This document shows positions 55,502-64,000 of a stretch of DNA of 64,000 bases, piece by piece (the stretch's first letter is position 1; each line of letters begins with the position of its first letter). The DNA comes from Roseibium sp. MMSF_3412 (GTDB lineage: Bacteria; Pseudomonadota; Alphaproteobacteria; Rhizobiales; Stappiaceae). The notes under the pieces were generated by a model, which did not search any database, was not told where the DNA came from, and was given only the letters and a program-made list of their open reading frames with translations. Position numbers and translations under genes: made by a program. The stretch lies in assembly GCF_030733265.1 (NCBI RefSeq), contig NZ_JASHJI010000004.1:124001-188000 (forward strand), given 5' to 3'.

Positions 55502-57375
55502 TGAATTGCCTTCGTTTCTTGCGCGAGTTTTTCGTCGTACCACCAGATGTCCGGAAACCCGGTGCTGAATTCCGGCATCTCCTCCGGATGCGCAAACCGG
55601 TTCCAGCGCGCCGTGCGCGTTTCGTCGGTATAGAATTGCGGAACGACAAAGTGATTCCAAAGAAGCACCCTGTCGAGCGCGTGGGTGGCCGCCACGAGCG
55701 TTTCCCGGTCCTCCGCAAAAATGACCTTGTCGATCAGTTTGTCGATCGCCGGGTTCTTGATGCCCATGTAGTTGGCGGAACTGGGATTGTCCGCGGCCTC
55801 GGATCCCCAGTATTCGCGTTGTTCGTTGCCGGGCGAGAGGGACTGTCCGATTGCCAGCGTCACCGCGTCAAAGTCGCGGCTTCGGATGCGATTGATGAAT
55901 TGCGACGCATCGATCAGGCGAAGGACGGGCTTTATACCGATGGTTTCCAGGTTCTTGGCATAAGGCAGAAGCGTGCGTTCACTTGCCTTGTCCCGATAAA
56001 TAAACTCGATCTCAAGTTGCTCGCCCGTCGCAGTGTTTATCATCTTGCGATCCTTGAGTTCATAGCCGGCATTGCGAAGCAGCTTGACTGCTTCCCGCAG
56101 GTTGGTGCGGACATTTCGCTGATTGCCGCCGACCGGGTTCTTGAATTCTTCGGTGAAGACCTCCGGGGGGACCATGTCCCTGACCTCCTCCAGAATCTCA
56201 AGTTCCCTGCCCTCCGGCAGCCCCGATGACGCGAGTTCGGTTCCGGCGAAATAGGAGTTGACCCGCTTCAACAGATTGGCGGAGACAATTTCGTTCGTTG
56301 TCTCGAAATCGAAGGCATAGTTCAACGCCCTGCGAAGATCCGGGTTCTGAAACTTGTCCCGGCGCAGGTTCAAAAAGAATCCCTGCATGACGCCCGATGA
56401 CTTGTCGGGGAAAATTTCCTTGACCACACGGCCATCCTCGATGGCGGGGAAATTGTAGCGTTTCGCCCACTGGCTGGAACTGCGCTCCACGTGATAGTCG
56501 TATTGATCACCCTTGAAGGCTTCAAACCGAACGGCGTCGTCCAGAAACGAGATGTACCGGATTTCGTCAAAGTTACCGGTGCCGACCCGGATCGGCAGAT
56601 CCTTGCCCCAGTAGTCGTCCACCCTTTCATAGGTCACATTTCTGTTCGGGGAGAAGTCCTTGATGCGATACTGGCCGGAGCCGAGTGGCGGTTCCAGCGT
56701 GCCTCGAGAGATATCCCGTTTTTCGCCTTTCTCGTTCGTTCCTTCCCACCAGTGTTTGGGCATGATGTACAGCTGGCCCATGATCTTGGGCAATTCACGG
56801 TTTCCGACGGAATCAAACGTGAACCGGACAGCATTCTCCCCGACCGCTTCAACGTCCGTGACGTTCTGATAGTAGAATTTTCGCTGAGGATTGAGCTCAA
56901 TCGACTTCTCGAAGGACCACACTACGTCGTCAACCGTAACCGGCTTGCCGTCGTGCCACTTGGCATTCGGATTGAGACGGTACTCGACCCAGGAATAATC
57001 ATCTGGAAACCGGACAGCATCTGCCAGTGTGCCATACTGGGCACTGATGTCGTCCTCGTCCAGCGAAGGCTCCATCAGGCTTTCGTAGATGTTGAAGATA
57101 CCCGGGGCCGGATTTCCCTTGGTCAAGATAAAGTTGAACGTATCGAAACCGCCACTCGTGGCGAGCCTTACCGTCCCTCCTTTAGGAGCTTCGGGGTTCA
57201 CATAATCGAAATGGACGGCGTCGGCGCCGTAGCCCGGCGTTCCGTTCAAGGCCGAGGCGTGCTGCCATTCAGGCTCTGCTGCTTCGGCCAGACTTGCCGG
57301 TATCGCTGCAAAAGAAACTACGCTTGCATATCCGACCGCTGCGGCCAGGGTATTCATTAGACGCCGTGCAAACAC
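55498..57375 (-). CDS. yejA: Second YejA-type solute-binding protein
   Basis: 625 residues from GTG 57375 (GGAG nine bases upstream); ATG 57357 is an alternative. A Sec-like signal with basic RR and hydrophobic core (TLAAAVGYASVVSFAAIPASLAEA) is followed by HASALNGTPGYGADAVHFDYVNPEAPKGG and a family-5 binding fold clearly homologous to the downstream protein (shared FDYxNPxAPKGGT, RFEAFKxGxxxYxxExSSxxWAxxYNFPAxxDxRVVK pattern). Two adjacent binding proteins probably arose by duplication and may widen the peptide range of one transporter. The GGDEF gene upstream is separate. Confidence 0.92.
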   Translation of the reverse strand: MFARRLMNTLAAAVGYASVVSFAAIPASLAEAAEPEWQHASALNGTPGYGADAVHFDYVNPEAPKGGTVRLATSGGFDTFNFILTKGNPAPGIFNIYESLMEPSLDEDDISAQYGTLADAVRFPDDYSWVEYRLNPNAKWHDGKPVTVDDVVWSFEKSIELNPQRKFYYQNVTDVEAVGENAVRFTFDSVGNRELPKIMGQLYIMPKHWWEGTNEKGEKRDISRGTLEPPLGSGQYRIKDFSPNRNVTYERVDDYWGKDLPIRVGTGNFDEIRYISFLDDAVRFEAFKGDQYDYHVERSSSQWAKRYNFPAIEDGRVVKEIFPDKSSGVMQGFFLNLRRDKFQNPDLRRALNYAFDFETTNEIVSANLLKRVNSYFAGTELASSGLPEGRELEILEEVRDMVPPEVFTEEFKNPVGGNQRNVRTNLREAVKLLRNAGYELKDRKMINTATGEQLEIEFIYRDKASERTLLPYAKNLETIGIKPVLRLIDASQFINRIRSRDFDAVTLAIGQSLSPGNEQREYWGSEAADNPSSANYMGIKNPAIDKLIDKVIFAEDRETLVAATHALDRVLLWNHFVVPQFYTDETRTARWNRFAHPEEMPEFSTGFPDIWWYDEKLAQETKAIQ

Positions 57376-57492
57376 TATCGGTTTCTCCGTCCCGTTTCTG
57401 TTCCCCAGACCCGGATTTATAGGGTTACTTTGGAAACAGTGTAGGGATGAGCCGATCAAACGTCACGTGCTGGATGCCATTATGACAGAAAT

Positions 57493-58929
57493 TTAACCGG
57501 CCTGGGGAACACCGCCCTTTGGCAGATTCGGCGCTGCCTGCTTCGATCTGGCCTTCTGTGCATACATGCGCCCGTCAGCGATACGCAACAGATCGCTTAT
57601 CGTTGCGGCATCCATCGGATAGCTGGCGCTGCCAATGCTCGCCCGGATATCGATATGCGTCCCTGAAAACTCAAAGACGGCATTCACACGTTCCGCCAGC
57701 CGGGCCGTAAAGGTTTCCTTTTCCGCCTGGCGCATGCTTCCCGGGGTCAGCACGATGAACTCATCGCCACCCACACGCGCCACCGTATCGTATTCCCGTG
57801 TCTGGTTCTGAAGCCGCTGCCCGATCTCGATCAGAAGCTGGTCGCCAACGGAATGGCCATAATTGTCGTTCACCGGTTTGAACGCATCCAGATCGAGATA
57901 GAAGATCTCGAAACCGACACCGGAACGCTCGCACATGGCCGCCAGTTGCTGCATGCGCTCTTCAAGCAACCGCCTGTTGGCAAGCCCGGTCAGGGGATCG
58001 TGCAACGCAATCGATCGCGCGCGGTAAATCTCACTGATGAGCAGGAACGTCATGACACTGAAAACAAGCGCGAGAACACTGCCGACAAACTGCGTGATCC
58101 AAACTTGCTTGCCGGCGCTTTGCCAGCCGCCTTCCGGATAGGCCAGGAGTTCCCATGCCACGGCGCCCGGCAACACAAGCGGAACAGCGACCGGATCGCT
58201 CTCTTCAGGGATTTCGCTGCCATACAGCAAGGTTTCTGTTGAGCCGCCATCCGCCCTGGAAACCACGGAAACCCGTAAATCGTCCTGCACTGGCAGAATT
58301 CCTGCAAAAGACAGGAGCTTGTCTTCGTCCATCACAAGCGTCGCCACGCCCCAGTAACTGCGTTCGGCCAGAGGCTGGCTCGTGAATCCTGCCGGATAAA
58401 CAGGAATGCGGATCAGCAGCGCCCGTCCGCCCTGCACAAGGTCGACCGGCCCCGAAATAACGATTTCCCGCGACCGCATCGCCTGTTCCACTGCGGGCCA
58501 CTGTGCGGCATTTGACCGGTAGTCCAGACCGATCGCCGACTCGTTCGACGCGAGCGGATAAACGGCCTGCAGAACGTTTCCGGGCGCAATGCCTATCGAC
58601 CGGATACTGGAATTTGTTTCAAGCAGTTCGGTCGCGATGTTGCGAAAGTCATCAGGTTCGAACGGATCGCCCTGAAATTCACCCAGAAAATCTCTCAGTC
58701 CCAGCCCGTGAGCGACCGCTCGGCTGATTTCCAGCTCCAGCTTCGCGCGGATGTCGCTCAACTCGGCGATAACGTCGCTCTTGTGGTGATAGACAAGCTC
58801 ACCACGCACAAGCAGCCCGACGTAGCCCGTCAGGGCGATCCCGACAAAAAAGCAAAAAACGGCCGCAATGGAAGCCACCCAGGTCCCACTCGCCTTTAAA
58901 ACAGATTTTAGATTCGGCCGTCTGCCCAT
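57493..58929 (-). CDS. CHASE-domain diguanylate cyclase
   Basis: 478 residues. One N-terminal helix (TWVASIAAVFCFFVGIALTGYVGLLV), a periplasmic CHASE-like domain (SIGIAPGNVLQAVYPLASNESAIGLDYR, AVEQAMRSREIVISGPVDLVQGG), a second helix and a cytoplasmic GGDEF domain with VGGDEFIVL intact. It makes c-di-GMP on binding an unknown ligand. ATG 58929 with AGGATCC upstream is chosen over TTG 58950. It is upstream of the yejA pair with 117 bases between them and has no clear operon partner. Confidence 0.9.
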   Translation of the reverse strand: MGRRPNLKSVLKASGTWVASIAAVFCFFVGIALTGYVGLLVRGELVYHHKSDVIAELSDIRAKLELEISRAVAHGLGLRDFLGEFQGDPFEPDDFRNIATELLETNSSIRSIGIAPGNVLQAVYPLASNESAIGLDYRSNAAQWPAVEQAMRSREIVISGPVDLVQGGRALLIRIPVYPAGFTSQPLAERSYWGVATLVMDEDKLLSFAGILPVQDDLRVSVVSRADGGSTETLLYGSEIPEESDPVAVPLVLPGAVAWELLAYPEGGWQSAGKQVWITQFVGSVLALVFSVMTFLLISEIYRARSIALHDPLTGLANRRLLEERMQQLAAMCERSGVGFEIFYLDLDAFKPVNDNYGHSVGDQLLIEIGQRLQNQTREYDTVARVGGDEFIVLTPGSMRQAEKETFTARLAERVNAVFEFSGTHIDIRASIGSASYPMDAATISDLLRIADGRMYAQKARSKQAAPNLPKGGVPQAG

Positions 58930-59004
58930 TTGGATCCTGCCAGACGTCAACCCAACGTCTTCCTACAACGGAACCCAACCTTCGTTAATTTTTCATATAG
59001 CAAC

Positions 59005-59030
59005 AAAAAAGCCGGGCTGGACAACCCGGC
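59005..59030 (-). terminator. Terminator of the cytochrome c gene
   Basis: On the minus strand, GCCGGG-TTGTCCAG-CCCGGC is followed by TTTTTTG. It lies 38 bases after the cytochrome stop. Confidence 0.87.
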
Positions 59031-59068
59031 TCTTTTACCAATGAATCTGGTGTTACCGACCGCTGCGA

Positions 59069-59620
59069 TCACTCGGCAGGCAGGGGCTTCGGTGCTCCGG
59101 ACTGTTCGCGCATGTAAGCGATCATGTTCGCGCGCTCCTCGGGACGGCGCAGGCCGGCAAAGCCCATGGACGTGCCGTCGATGTATTTCTTGGGAGCGGC
59201 CAGGAAGTTGTCGAGCGCTTCGTAGGTCCACTCCGGATTTTCTTCGCCGTATGCCGACATCGCGGACGAGTAGCGGAAGCCGTCATGGCCACCGGGCTTG
59301 CGACCGACGACATCCCACAGCGCCGGACCGGACTTGTTTGCACCGCCATCATCGAAGGAATGGCAGGCCGCGCATTTCTTGGCGACATTGGCACCGTCCG
59401 AGGCAGATGCCGCAAGCAAGCGCTCGGAGATCGGAACAACATCCGGCTCCGCTTCCACGGTCGACGTCGCATCCTGTGCGGCTTCCACCACGATTTCATA
59501 ACCGGGCTTACCGGGAATCGTCGGTTGGAAAATGACGTCGGAAACAATTCCAACACCCATGGTCAGAATCAGAACCATAAGTACCGCACCAGCGGCCTTG
59601 TTCAGTGTGAAGGAATCCAT
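59069..59620 (-). CDS. Membrane-anchored cytochrome c (CycM/c552-like)
   Basis: 183 residues. One uncleaved N-terminal helix (LNKAAGAVLMVLILTMGVGIVSDVIF), a linker rich in Glu/Asp/Val and a class I cytochrome c domain with haem site KKCAACHSFDDGGANKSGPALWDVVGRKPG. The axial Met region is GTSMGFAGLRRPEERANMIAYMRE. It probably carries electrons between the bc1 complex and a terminal oxidase while tethered to the inner membrane. ATG 59620 (GGAGAGA) is chosen over ATG 59641. It is divergent from kdsB, an arrangement seen in relatives. Confidence 0.93.
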   Translation of the reverse strand: MDSFTLNKAAGAVLMVLILTMGVGIVSDVIFQPTIPGKPGYEIVVEAAQDATSTVEAEPDVVPISERLLAASASDGANVAKKCAACHSFDDGGANKSGPALWDVVGRKPGGHDGFRYSSAMSAYGEENPEWTYEALDNFLAAPKKYIDGTSMGFAGLRRPEERANMIAYMREQSGAPKPLPAE

Positions 59621-59804
59621 TCTCTCCGGCTCCAAGCTCATACGCGCGCAGGCTCCCGAAACACGGGACCCTTATCAGCTTTATGTAATTTCGCCGGAAC
59701 CTACAAATTTTTTGACCTTGCTGTCCATAGCTTTAAAAGGGCAATTGATATGACAAACGGACGCGGCGGGCATTTTTTCCGAAAAAAATGCTCTGAGCCT
59801 CCAA

Positions 59805-60548
59805 ATGGAGACACGATTGACAGCAGCACTGGTCATAATTCCCGCCCGCCTGGCAGCGACTCGCCTGCCGAACAAGGTGCTGGCGGACATATGCGGAAAG
59901 CCGATGATCGTCCGCGTCATGGAACAGGCGCAGGAAGCCGATATCGGCCCGGTTGCGGTTGCCTGCGACGACGTCACCATTGCCGAAGCCGTCAAGGATC
60001 ATGGCGGACAGGCTGTGCTGACCCGCAAGGACCATGTCTCCGGCTCCGACCGCATTCACGAAGCCGCCCGCAGTCTCGATCCGGACAACCGCTATGATGT
60101 CGTGCTCAACGTTCAGGGCGACGTGCCCCAGATCGAGCCGGACGCCATCCGGGCAGCCTTTTCGCCTCTTCAGATCGCGGACGTGTCGATCGGCACGATC
60201 ATGACGGAGATCACCCGTCCGGAGTTCCGCGATGATCCGAGCTTCGTGAAGGCGGTCACAACACCGAACGGTCACGGACATCACCGGGCGCTCTATTTCA
60301 CACGGGCGACCGCTCCTACCGGAGACGGGCCGCTCTACCAGCATATCGGCATCTATGCCTATCGCAGGCGAGCGCTTGAGCGTTTCGTTGAGATGCCGCC
60401 TTCGCCGCTGGAGCTGCGCGAGAAACTCGAACAGCTGCGTGCGCTCGAAGCAGGCATGCGAATCGACATTTCCATCATTGACAGCGCCCCCATGGACGTG
60501 AACACACCTGAAGACCTGGAGCGGGCCCGCGCCGCGCTCCTGACCTGA
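59805..60548 (+). CDS. kdsB: 3-deoxy-manno-octulosonate cytidylyltransferase
   Basis: 247 residues. The nucleotidyltransferase N-terminus reads VIIPARLAATRLPNKVLADICGKPMI, VVLNVQGDVPQIEPDAI holds the metal/substrate motif QGD, and QHIGIYAYRRRALERF and PMDVNTPEDLERAR close the fold. It activates Kdo as CMP-Kdo for lipopolysaccharide core synthesis. The start ATG 59805 is followed by the prephenate dehydratase gene, whose ATG overlaps its stop by one base. Confidence 0.95.
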   Translation: METRLTAALVIIPARLAATRLPNKVLADICGKPMIVRVMEQAQEADIGPVAVACDDVTIAEAVKDHGGQAVLTRKDHVSGSDRIHEAARSLDPDNRYDVVLNVQGDVPQIEPDAIRAAFSPLQIADVSIGTIMTEITRPEFRDDPSFVKAVTTPNGHGHHRALYFTRATAPTGDGPLYQHIGIYAYRRRALERFVEMPPSPLELREKLEQLRALEAGMRIDISIIDSAPMDVNTPEDLERARAALLT

Positions 60549-61468
60549 TGACCCCAACCGCCAGAACGCGAAAGACCATGACCGACAGAAAGAGAATTGT
60601 ATTCCAGGGTGAAAATGGGGCGAACTCCCATATGGCCTGCAGAAGTGTCTACCCGGACTACGAGGCCATTCCCTGCGCGACATTCGAGGATTGTTTTTCG
60701 GCAATGGCGGACGGGTCGGCTGACCTTGCCATGATCCCCATCGAAAACTCCGTCGCCGGACGCGTCGCCGACATTCACCACCTGCTGCCCAAGTCCGATC
60801 TGCACATCATCGGCGAATATTTCATGCCCATCCGGTTTCAGCTGATGGCGCCCAAAGGTGCGTCCATCGACAAACTGGAGAAAGTGCAGAGCCATATCCA
60901 TGCGCTCGGACAATGCCGCAACATCATCCGCGAACTCGGCCTGACGGCAGTGGTCGGCGGCGATACCGCCGGATCGGCGCGCCAGGTTGCCGACCTGAAC
61001 GACCCGACCGTGGCTGCCTTCGCCCCGGAAATGGCCGCTGAAATCTATGGGCTCGACATTCTGCGCAGGGACGTGGAAGACGCCGCGCACAACACCACAC
61101 GTTTCGTTATCCTCTCCAGGGAAAAGATGGAGGCCGCACACAACGGTCAGCCTGTCATCTCGACCTTCATTTTTCGCGTCCGCAACGTTCCGGCAGCGCT
61201 CTACAAGGCCCTCGGTGGATTTGCCACCAACGGCGTCAACATGACCAAGCTGGAATCCTATCAGCTGGAAGGCCAGTTCTTTGCGTCGATGTTCTATGCC
61301 GATGTCGAAGGCCACCCGGACGATCCGGCCGTCGGCCTCGCGCTTGAAGAACTCGCCTTCTTTTGCGCGGAACTGAACATTCTGGGCGTTTACAGGGCCA
61401 GCCCGTTCCGGGACAAGATCAAGGAACCGGAAGCCAACCGCGCGTTGCGCCCGAACCCGCATTCCTGA
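60548..61468 (+). CDS. pheA: Prephenate dehydratase
   Basis: 306 residues without a chorismate mutase domain. The dehydratase motifs are VFQGENGANSHMAC, AMIPIENSVAGRVADIHHLLP and NTTRFVIL. The ACT regulatory domain contains ALYKALGGFATNGVNMTKLESY. It makes phenylpyruvate for phenylalanine synthesis and is expected to be feedback-inhibited by Phe through the ACT domain. Translational overlap with kdsB (TGATG) suggests one transcript. An internal ATG at 60578 is an alternative start. Confidence 0.96.
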   Translation: MTPTARTRKTMTDRKRIVFQGENGANSHMACRSVYPDYEAIPCATFEDCFSAMADGSADLAMIPIENSVAGRVADIHHLLPKSDLHIIGEYFMPIRFQLMAPKGASIDKLEKVQSHIHALGQCRNIIRELGLTAVVGGDTAGSARQVADLNDPTVAAFAPEMAAEIYGLDILRRDVEDAAHNTTRFVILSREKMEAAHNGQPVISTFIFRVRNVPAALYKALGGFATNGVNMTKLESYQLEGQFFASMFYADVEGHPDDPAVGLALEELAFFCAELNILGVYRASPFRDKIKEPEANRALRPNPHS

Positions 61469-61500
61469 CCCATCAGCAGCTTTCGCATTCAGAGGAATTC

Positions 61501-62502
61501 ATGACCGAAACGAGATTTGATGCGCTTTGCATCGGCAACGCGATTTGCGACGTCTTTGCGCATGTCGAAGAGGACTTCCTGGTCCGCGAAAACCTTGTCA
61601 AAGGGTCGATGCGCCTGATCGACACGGACGAGGCCGTGAGGCTTTTCGACAAGATGGGGCAGACCGTCCGCATCTCCGGCGGCAGTGCGGGCAATACCGC
61701 GGCAGGCATTGCCTCGCTCGGAGGGAACCCTGCCTATTTCGGCAAGGTTGCCGAAGACGAACTGGGCGACAGCTACTCCCACGACATGAACGGCACGGGC
61801 GTCTATTTCAACACGCCGCGCCTCGTGGATGGCAATCCGACCGCGCGCTCCATGATCCTGATCACGCCGGACGGCGAGAGGACGATGAATACCTATCTCG
61901 GCGCCTGCGTTGAATTCGGTACCGGCGATGTCGACGAAGATGTCGTGGCGGCTTCTGCTGTCACCTACATGGAAGGCTATCTTTGGGATCCGGAGGAAGC
62001 GAAAAAAGCCTTCCTGAAGGCTGCCGAAGTCGCCCACGCCAATGGACGGAAAGTGGCGATTACCTTGTCGGATTCCTTCTGCGTCGACCGCTACCGGAGC
62101 GAATTTCAGGGGCTTTTGAAAGACAAGGTCGTGGACCTGATGTTCGCCAACGAGCACGAACTCAAGGCGCTTTACGAGACGGCGGATCTTGACACGGCCA
62201 TTTCCGCGGCGCGGGACTCCGGCGCCCTGACCGCGCTGACGCTCGGCGAGAACGGAGCAATGGCGTTCGACAGCAACGAAACGGTCAAGGTTTCTGCGCA
62301 GGCCGTCAGCAATGTCGTTGACCTGACGGGTGCCGGCGATCTGTTCGCGTCCGGTTTCCTGTTCGGTCTGGCGCGCGAATACAAGCTCGGCGATGCTGCC
62401 GAACTCGGCTGCCTGTGCGCCGCCAACGTCATCAGCCATGTCGGTGCACGTCCGGAAAAACCGCTCAAGAACATCGCGGCGCAAAGCGGATTTGAAATCT
62501 GA
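61501..62502 (+). CDS. PfkB family sugar/nucleoside kinase (adenosine kinase-like)
   Basis: 333 residues of ribokinase fold. SGGSAGNTAAGIASLGGNPAYFGKVAEDELG is the N-terminal PfkB region, and DLTGAGDLFASGFLFGL the catalytic GAGD anion hole. The opening MTETRFDALCIGNAICDVFAHVEEDFL and the specificity region resemble adenosine kinase-like PfkB proteins of Hyphomicrobiales more than fructokinases, but the substrate is unproven. The ATG at 61501 with AGAGGAA upstream is certain. It is the third gene in the kdsB-pheA direction and is closed by a terminator at 62511. Confidence 0.92.
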   Translation: MTETRFDALCIGNAICDVFAHVEEDFLVRENLVKGSMRLIDTDEAVRLFDKMGQTVRISGGSAGNTAAGIASLGGNPAYFGKVAEDELGDSYSHDMNGTGVYFNTPRLVDGNPTARSMILITPDGERTMNTYLGACVEFGTGDVDEDVVAASAVTYMEGYLWDPEEAKKAFLKAAEVAHANGRKVAITLSDSFCVDRYRSEFQGLLKDKVVDLMFANEHELKALYETADLDTAISAARDSGALTALTLGENGAMAFDSNETVKVSAQAVSNVVDLTGAGDLFASGFLFGLAREYKLGDAAELGCLCAANVISHVGARPEKPLKNIAAQSGFEI

Positions 62503-62510
62503 TCCAAAAC

Positions 62511-62540
62511 AAAAAAGGCGGTCATGACGACCGCCTTTTT
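62511..62540. terminator. Bidirectional terminator between the PfkB and gpmA genes
   Basis: AAAAAAGGCGGTC and GACCGCCTTTTT form a stem of at least 11 bp around ATGAC. Poly-A on the left and poly-T on the right serve both convergent genes. Confidence 0.88.
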
Positions 62541-62559
62541 CCTTGAGACACTCGATTGC

Positions 62560-63180
62560 CTAGTCGGCGAGGTCCTGAACGCTGACCACGCCACCATTTT
62601 CGTCGAGACGGTAGACGATCGGCGTGCCCGTCCCCAGTTCCCGCTTCAGGATTTCCTCAGGGGTCAGGTCTTCCAGTTCCATGATCAAGGACCGGAGAGA
62701 ATTGCCGTGCGCGGAAACCAGCGTGCGCTTGCCTTCCATGACCCGGGGCAGGATTTCCTGCTTGTAGTAAGGCAGCACCCGTTCCGCCGTCATCTTCAGG
62801 CTTTCGCCACCCGGTGGCGGCACGTCGTAGGACCGGCGCCAGATATGGACCTGTTCCTCGCCGAATTCCTGCCGGGCCTGGTCCTTGTTCATGCCGGTCA
62901 GATCGCCGTAGTCGCGCTCGTTCAGGGCCTGATCCTGAAGTGTTTCCAGGTCGGCCTGCCCGAGTTCGTCCAGGATGATGCCAAGGGTCTTTTGCGCACG
63001 TGACAGATCGGACGTGAACGCGATGTCGAACTCAAGCTTGAGATCTCTGAGCTGCTGGCCGGCCCGGTGTGCTTCCGCGACGCCCTGCTCGGTCAAGCCC
63101 GGATCCTTCCAGCCCGTGAACAGGTTCTTCAAATTCCATTCGCTCTGTCCATGCCGGACAAGCACAAGAAGGCGTTCCAT
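62560..63180 (-). CDS. gpmA: 2,3-bisphosphoglycerate-dependent phosphoglycerate mutase
   Basis: 206 residues. The phosphohistidine motif is [11 protein letters not shown] with His10. [38 protein letters not shown] and the second His in [18 protein letters not shown] follow. It interconverts 3- and 2-phosphoglycerate in glycolysis. The protein is shorter than E. coli GpmA (about 250), as is common in alphaproteobacteria. The ATG at 63180 with AAGGAGAA is preferred over 63207. It follows dapB by 26 bases on the same strand. Confidence 0.95.
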   Translation of the reverse strand: MERLLVLVRHGQSEWNLKNLFTGWKDPGLTEQGVAEAHRAGQQLRDLKLEFDIAFTSDLSRAQKTLGIILDELGQADLETLQDQALNERDYGDLTGMNKDQARQEFGEEQVHIWRRSYDVPPPGGESLKMTAERVLPYYKQEILPRVMEGKRTLVSAHGNSLRSLIMELEDLTPEEILKRELGTGTPIVYRLDENGGVVSVQDLAD

Positions 63181-63206
63181 GCCGTTCTCCTTAAACTGCG
63201 CAATCA

Positions 63207-64000
63207 TTATGCGTTGAGGCCGAGCACGTCGGCCATCGAGTAAAACCCCGGTTTCTGGTCGTATCCCCAGAGCGCTGCCTTGACAGCGCCGCGGGCAAAA
63301 AGCTGGCGATCCTCCGCACGGTGAACCAGCTCTATGCGCTCGCCCTCGCCTGCGAACACCACCGAGTGCTCGCCAATTACCGATCCGCCGCGCAACGTGG
63401 CAAAACCGATGTCACCGGTCTTGCGGGGATCCATGATGCCGTCACGCGCACGCACCGCGTGGGAATTGAGGTCGATCCCGCGTCCCTCGGCAGCGGCCTG
63501 CCCAAGCAAAAGCGCCGTGCCGGATGGTGCGTCAACCTTGTGTTTGTGATGCATTTCAACGACTTCGATGTCGAAGTCCGAATCAAGGGCGGCAGCGGCG
63601 ACGCGCACAAGGCTCGCCAGCAGGTTGACCCCGAGGCTCATGTTGCCGGACTTCACGATGCGTGCGTGGCGCGCGGCCGCCTTCAGCGGCTCGTCTTCGC
63701 CTTCGGCCCATCCGGTCGTTCCGATCACGTGAACGATCCGCGCCTGCGCGGCCAGTTCCGCAAACCAGAGACTGGCCGCCGGAGCGGTGAAATCCAGGAC
63801 GCCGTCCGAACTGGCAAAGGCCGTCAGGGGATCATCCGTCACGGGAACGCCAAGCGGTCCGACACCGGCCAGTTCCCCTGCATCCTGGCCCAGAAACTCA
63901 GAACCCTCGCGTTCGATTGCGGCGACGACGGTTGCCCCGTCCTTCTCTGTCACGGCCTTTGTCAGCGCGCGGCCCATCCGGCCCCCGGCACCAACGACAA
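63207..64000 (-). CDS. dapB: 4-hydroxy-tetrahydrodipicolinate reductase, 5' end outside window
   Basis: At least 263 codons. The open edge reads [14 protein letters not shown], the NAD(P)-binding GxxGxMG of DapB. Later come [17 protein letters not shown], the catalytic His/Lys motif [18 protein letters not shown] and the domain closing [13 protein letters not shown]. It reduces 4-hydroxy-tetrahydrodipicolinate in the lysine/diaminopimelate pathway. The start codon is a few residues beyond position 64000. The stop is at 63207. The ATG at 63977 within the glycine motif is internal, not the start. Confidence 0.95.
   Translation of the reverse strand, partial: VVGAGGRMGRALTKAVTEKDGATVVAAIEREGSEFLGQDAGELAGVGPLGVPVTDDPLTAFASSDGVLDFTAPAASLWFAELAAQARIVHVIGTTGWAEGEDEPLKAAARHARIVKSGNMSLGVNLLASLVRVAAAALDSDFDIEVVEMHHKHKVDAPSGTALLLGQAAAEGRGIDLNSHAVRARDGIMDPRKTGDIGFATLRGGSVIGEHSVVFAGEGERIELVHRAEDRQLFARGAVKAALWGYDQKPGFYSMADVLGLNA

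Overview
The window is a high-GC alphaproteobacterial chromosome segment with no phage, plasmid, CRISPR or tRNA genes. Two features point to Hyphomicrobiales, probably a marine Stappiaceae-like organism (Roseibium/Labrenzia type): the clustering of a truncated priA, fsa and xerC with a complete mdh-sucCDAB-lpd locus, and the ffs-dnaX-ybaB-recR and cytochrome c/kdsB/pheA groupings. The taxonomic call is inference from gene order and protein style, not from a marker-gene comparison.

Layout. 1-4.7 kb: 5' end of priA (minus), fsa, a small methyltransferase, a fatty acid hydroxylase/sterol desaturase family protein, xerC and two small exported proteins. 4.8-9.3 kb: a Tat-exported phosphoesterase, a metal cassette (short CDF transporter divergent from a MerR regulator that is followed by a methyltransferase) and a large membrane protein. 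9.4-20.8 kb, all minus strand: the TCA locus mdh-sucC-[exported hypothetical]-sucD-sucA-sucB-[LysE]-[SDR]-lpd. 20.9-32.4 kb: zapE, a MarR regulator divergent from an exported hydrolase and exported RidA-like protein, a DUF7662-like protein, a protease-inhibitor-like lipoprotein, a MAPEG protein, an acyltransferase, recQ, msrA, a glyoxalase-fold protein and a CreD family protein. 32.5-36.9 kb: sdhCDA-[FkbM methyltransferase]-sdhB. 37.1-43.7 kb: aqpZ, glutaminase, a CysZ-like protein, recR, ybaB, dnaX, the 4.5S SRP RNA and a LysE exporter. 43.8-49.6 kb: HIT protein, a MITE-like element, nudC, a degenerate histidine phosphatase, a lytic transglycosylase and a GGDEF-EAL protein with a c-type haem motif. 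49.6-57.4 kb: a Yej-type peptide ABC transporter with two tandem binding proteins. 57.5-64 kb: CHASE-GGDEF cyclase, membrane-anchored cytochrome c, kdsB, pheA, a PfkB kinase, gpmA and the 3' part of dapB.

How the genes work together. Two blocks encode most of the lower TCA cycle: 2-oxoglutarate dehydrogenase E1/E2/E3, succinyl-CoA synthetase, malate dehydrogenase and succinate dehydrogenase. Each block carries an unrelated passenger gene. The metal cassette has a textbook MerR-type promoter with a 19-bp spacer. The MarR/hydrolase/RidA cassette has a perfect palindrome just downstream of a sigma70-like promoter.

I found no unmistakable new multi-gene system. The best candidates for follow-up are the low-GC exported protein inside sucC-sucD, the FkbM gene inside sdh, the MarR-controlled exported hydrolase/RidA pair, the haem-motif GGDEF-EAL protein and the 270-bp inverted-repeat element upstream of nudC. 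Most of the window is ordinary core metabolism.
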